Below are positions 5,069-5,954 of a stretch of DNA of 5,954 nt, in pieces; position 1 is the stretch's first letter; the number at the start of each line of letters is the position of its first letter. Source of the DNA: Candidatus Yanofskybacteria bacterium RIFCSPHIGHO2_02_FULL_50_12. Its GTDB lineage: Bacteria > Patescibacteriota > Minisyncoccia > 2-02-FULL-40-12 > GWA2-44-9. The translations under genes were made by a program, and so were the position numbers. The notes under the pieces are model-generated. The model did no database searches, was not told the DNA's origin, and was given only the letters and a program-made list of their open reading frames with translations. The DNA lies in contig MGJZ01000016.1 in assembly GCA_001794525.1 (NCBI GenBank), positions 1-5,954 on the forward strand, read 5' to 3'.

Positions 5069-5954
5069 ATGAATTTCCGAATGACAAAAAATAGAGTGGT
5101 TCCGATCGCAGGTATCGCTCTGTTTGTATTTTTGTCCCCACAAACAACTTATGCCGGTTTCTTTGATGGCATCGCGATCAGTGGCATTACCACCGGTCTG
5201 GCCTGGATATTCAATCTACTCTTTTCGATTATCCAGGTGCTTATCGTCGGCCTCATTTCGATATTCAACTATCTTGTCTTTATTCGAGTTGATAATGGTT
5301 TGCCGGTCATCAAAGCCACTTGGACCATTCTTCGCGATTTCTCAAACTTATTCTTCATTGTCATTTTGATCTGGATGGCTTTCGCGACTATTTTCCAACT
5401 TTCCGGCACTAAATTCAGCGATCTTATATTCCGTTTTATTATTGTCGCCGTGTTAATTAATTTTAGCTTGGCAATCGGCGGATTGATAATCGACGCGGTT
5501 CAGGTGGTAACTAACGTCTTCTTGTCAACCATCGGCAATCCAGCCGATAAAATCGGTCAGTATTTGAATCCGTCAGACTTATTTTTAAAGACTCCGGACA
5601 GTGCTTTCACTGCCGGGGACGAAATACTGGGAGTTTTGATTTCAACCGTTTTCCAGGTAATCCTTAGCTTGATGTTCTTGTTCAGTATTCTCGTCGCTGA
5701 TGCTTTCGCATTTTTACGCATTATCTTTATTTGGGGCCTACTGTTAGTTTCACCTTTGGCTTGGATGTCGCTTATTTTCCCGGCCACGCGCGGCTGGTGG
5801 ACCAAATGGTGGAATTATTTCCTCGGTTGGAATTTGTTCCTGCCGGTCTATCTATTCTTCCTCTACATCGGTCTTGTATTCCTTTCTCAACGAAACAGTG
5901 TCATCGGCGCCGTGACCCAGAATGTCAATTACGGCGATCCAACTATTTATGTCG
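5069..5954 (+). CDS. Polytopic membrane protein, VirB6/TrbL-like (3' truncated by window)
   Basis: The frame stays open from the ATG at 5069 to the window end (295 full codons, no stop), so this is the N-terminal part of a longer protein. A signal-like first hydrophobic segment (10-29, ending TTYAG) is followed by AGFFDGI and about six further membrane segments: roughly 44-72, 92-110, 117-148, 185-211, 212-236 and 251-274. A tryptophan-rich cytosolic or interfacial motif, RGWWTKWWNYFLGWN, lies at 241-255. WTILRDFSNLFFIVILIW (85-102) and the LSPLAW-like segment LLLVSPLAWMSL (224-235) are features I associate with VirB6/TrbL-like proteins of CPR genomes, the inner-membrane channel part of type IV secretion systems. 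It begins two bases after the previous stop with no Shine-Dalgarno sequence, so it is probably translated by coupling. Met5 (5081) is an alternative start. The VirB6-like name is from topology, motif style and context, not from a search; a generic transporter is less likely. Confidence 0.75.
   Translation, partial: MNFRMTKNRVVPIAGIALFVFLSPQTTYAGFFDGIAISGITTGLAWIFNLLFSIIQVLIVGLISIFNYLVFIRVDNGLPVIKATWTILRDFSNLFFIVILIWMAFATIFQLSGTKFSDLIFRFIIVAVLINFSLAIGGLIIDAVQVVTNVFLSTIGNPADKIGQYLNPSDLFLKTPDSAFTAGDEILGVLISTVFQVILSLMFLFSILVADAFAFLRIIFIWGLLLVSPLAWMSLIFPATRGWWTKWWNYFLGWNLFLPVYLFFLYIGLVFLSQRNSVIGAVTQNVNYGDPTIYV

Noticed and set aside
5124..5369. Open frame of 81 codons on the + strand inside the VirB6-like gene
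   Set aside because: It overlaps in a different frame the long membrane-protein frame that runs from 5069 to the window end, which is far better supported.

Overview
The window looks like a chromosomal segment of a Patescibacteria/CPR bacterium, most likely Parcubacteria-like. This is an inference from protein style, not from a marker tree. The RsmA central loop and the trio of exported proteins at the 3' end resemble what I remember from Parcubacteria genomes. All genes are on the + strand and tightly packed, and a TGA serves as a stop (3517-3519). That last point argues against the recoded Gracilibacteria/Absconditabacteria, where TGA encodes glycine. Hand counts of G+C are about 50% in part of rsmA (1381-1560), about 59% in part of the large secreted gene (4021-4200) and about 42% in the small secreted gene (2161-2520).

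Layout. Positions 1-1295 hold the C-terminal part of a UvrD/PcrA-type superfamily 1A DNA helicase whose N-terminus lies upstream of the window. It overlaps by 11 bases with rsmA (1285-2100), the 16S rRNA adenine dimethyltransferase. A good sigma-70-like promoter lies across the rsmA stop codon. It should start transcription almost at the ATG of a small secreted protein of unknown function (2111-2518). An 83-base gap (2519-2601) follows, the only real intergenic region. It carries a stranded AGGAGG, an extended -10 element and a short hairpin with a T-run.

From 2602 to the window end is a tightly coupled cluster for the cell envelope. First is a membrane-anchored protein with two thrombospondin type 3-like calcium-binding repeats (2602-3519). 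Second is a 516-residue secreted protein with eight cysteines and a Pro/Thr linker (3516-5066). Third is a polytopic membrane protein resembling the VirB6/TrbL class of type IV secretion proteins, cut off by the window end (5069-5954). The first pair overlap by four bases and the second pair are two bases apart, so they are probably co-translated parts of one machine.

The first half is therefore housekeeping (DNA repair, ribosome maturation). The second half is probably the start of a CPR-type, type IV secretion-like surface apparatus of unknown function, and is the most interesting part of the window. No tRNA, rRNA, CRISPR array, insertion sequence or integration site was seen.
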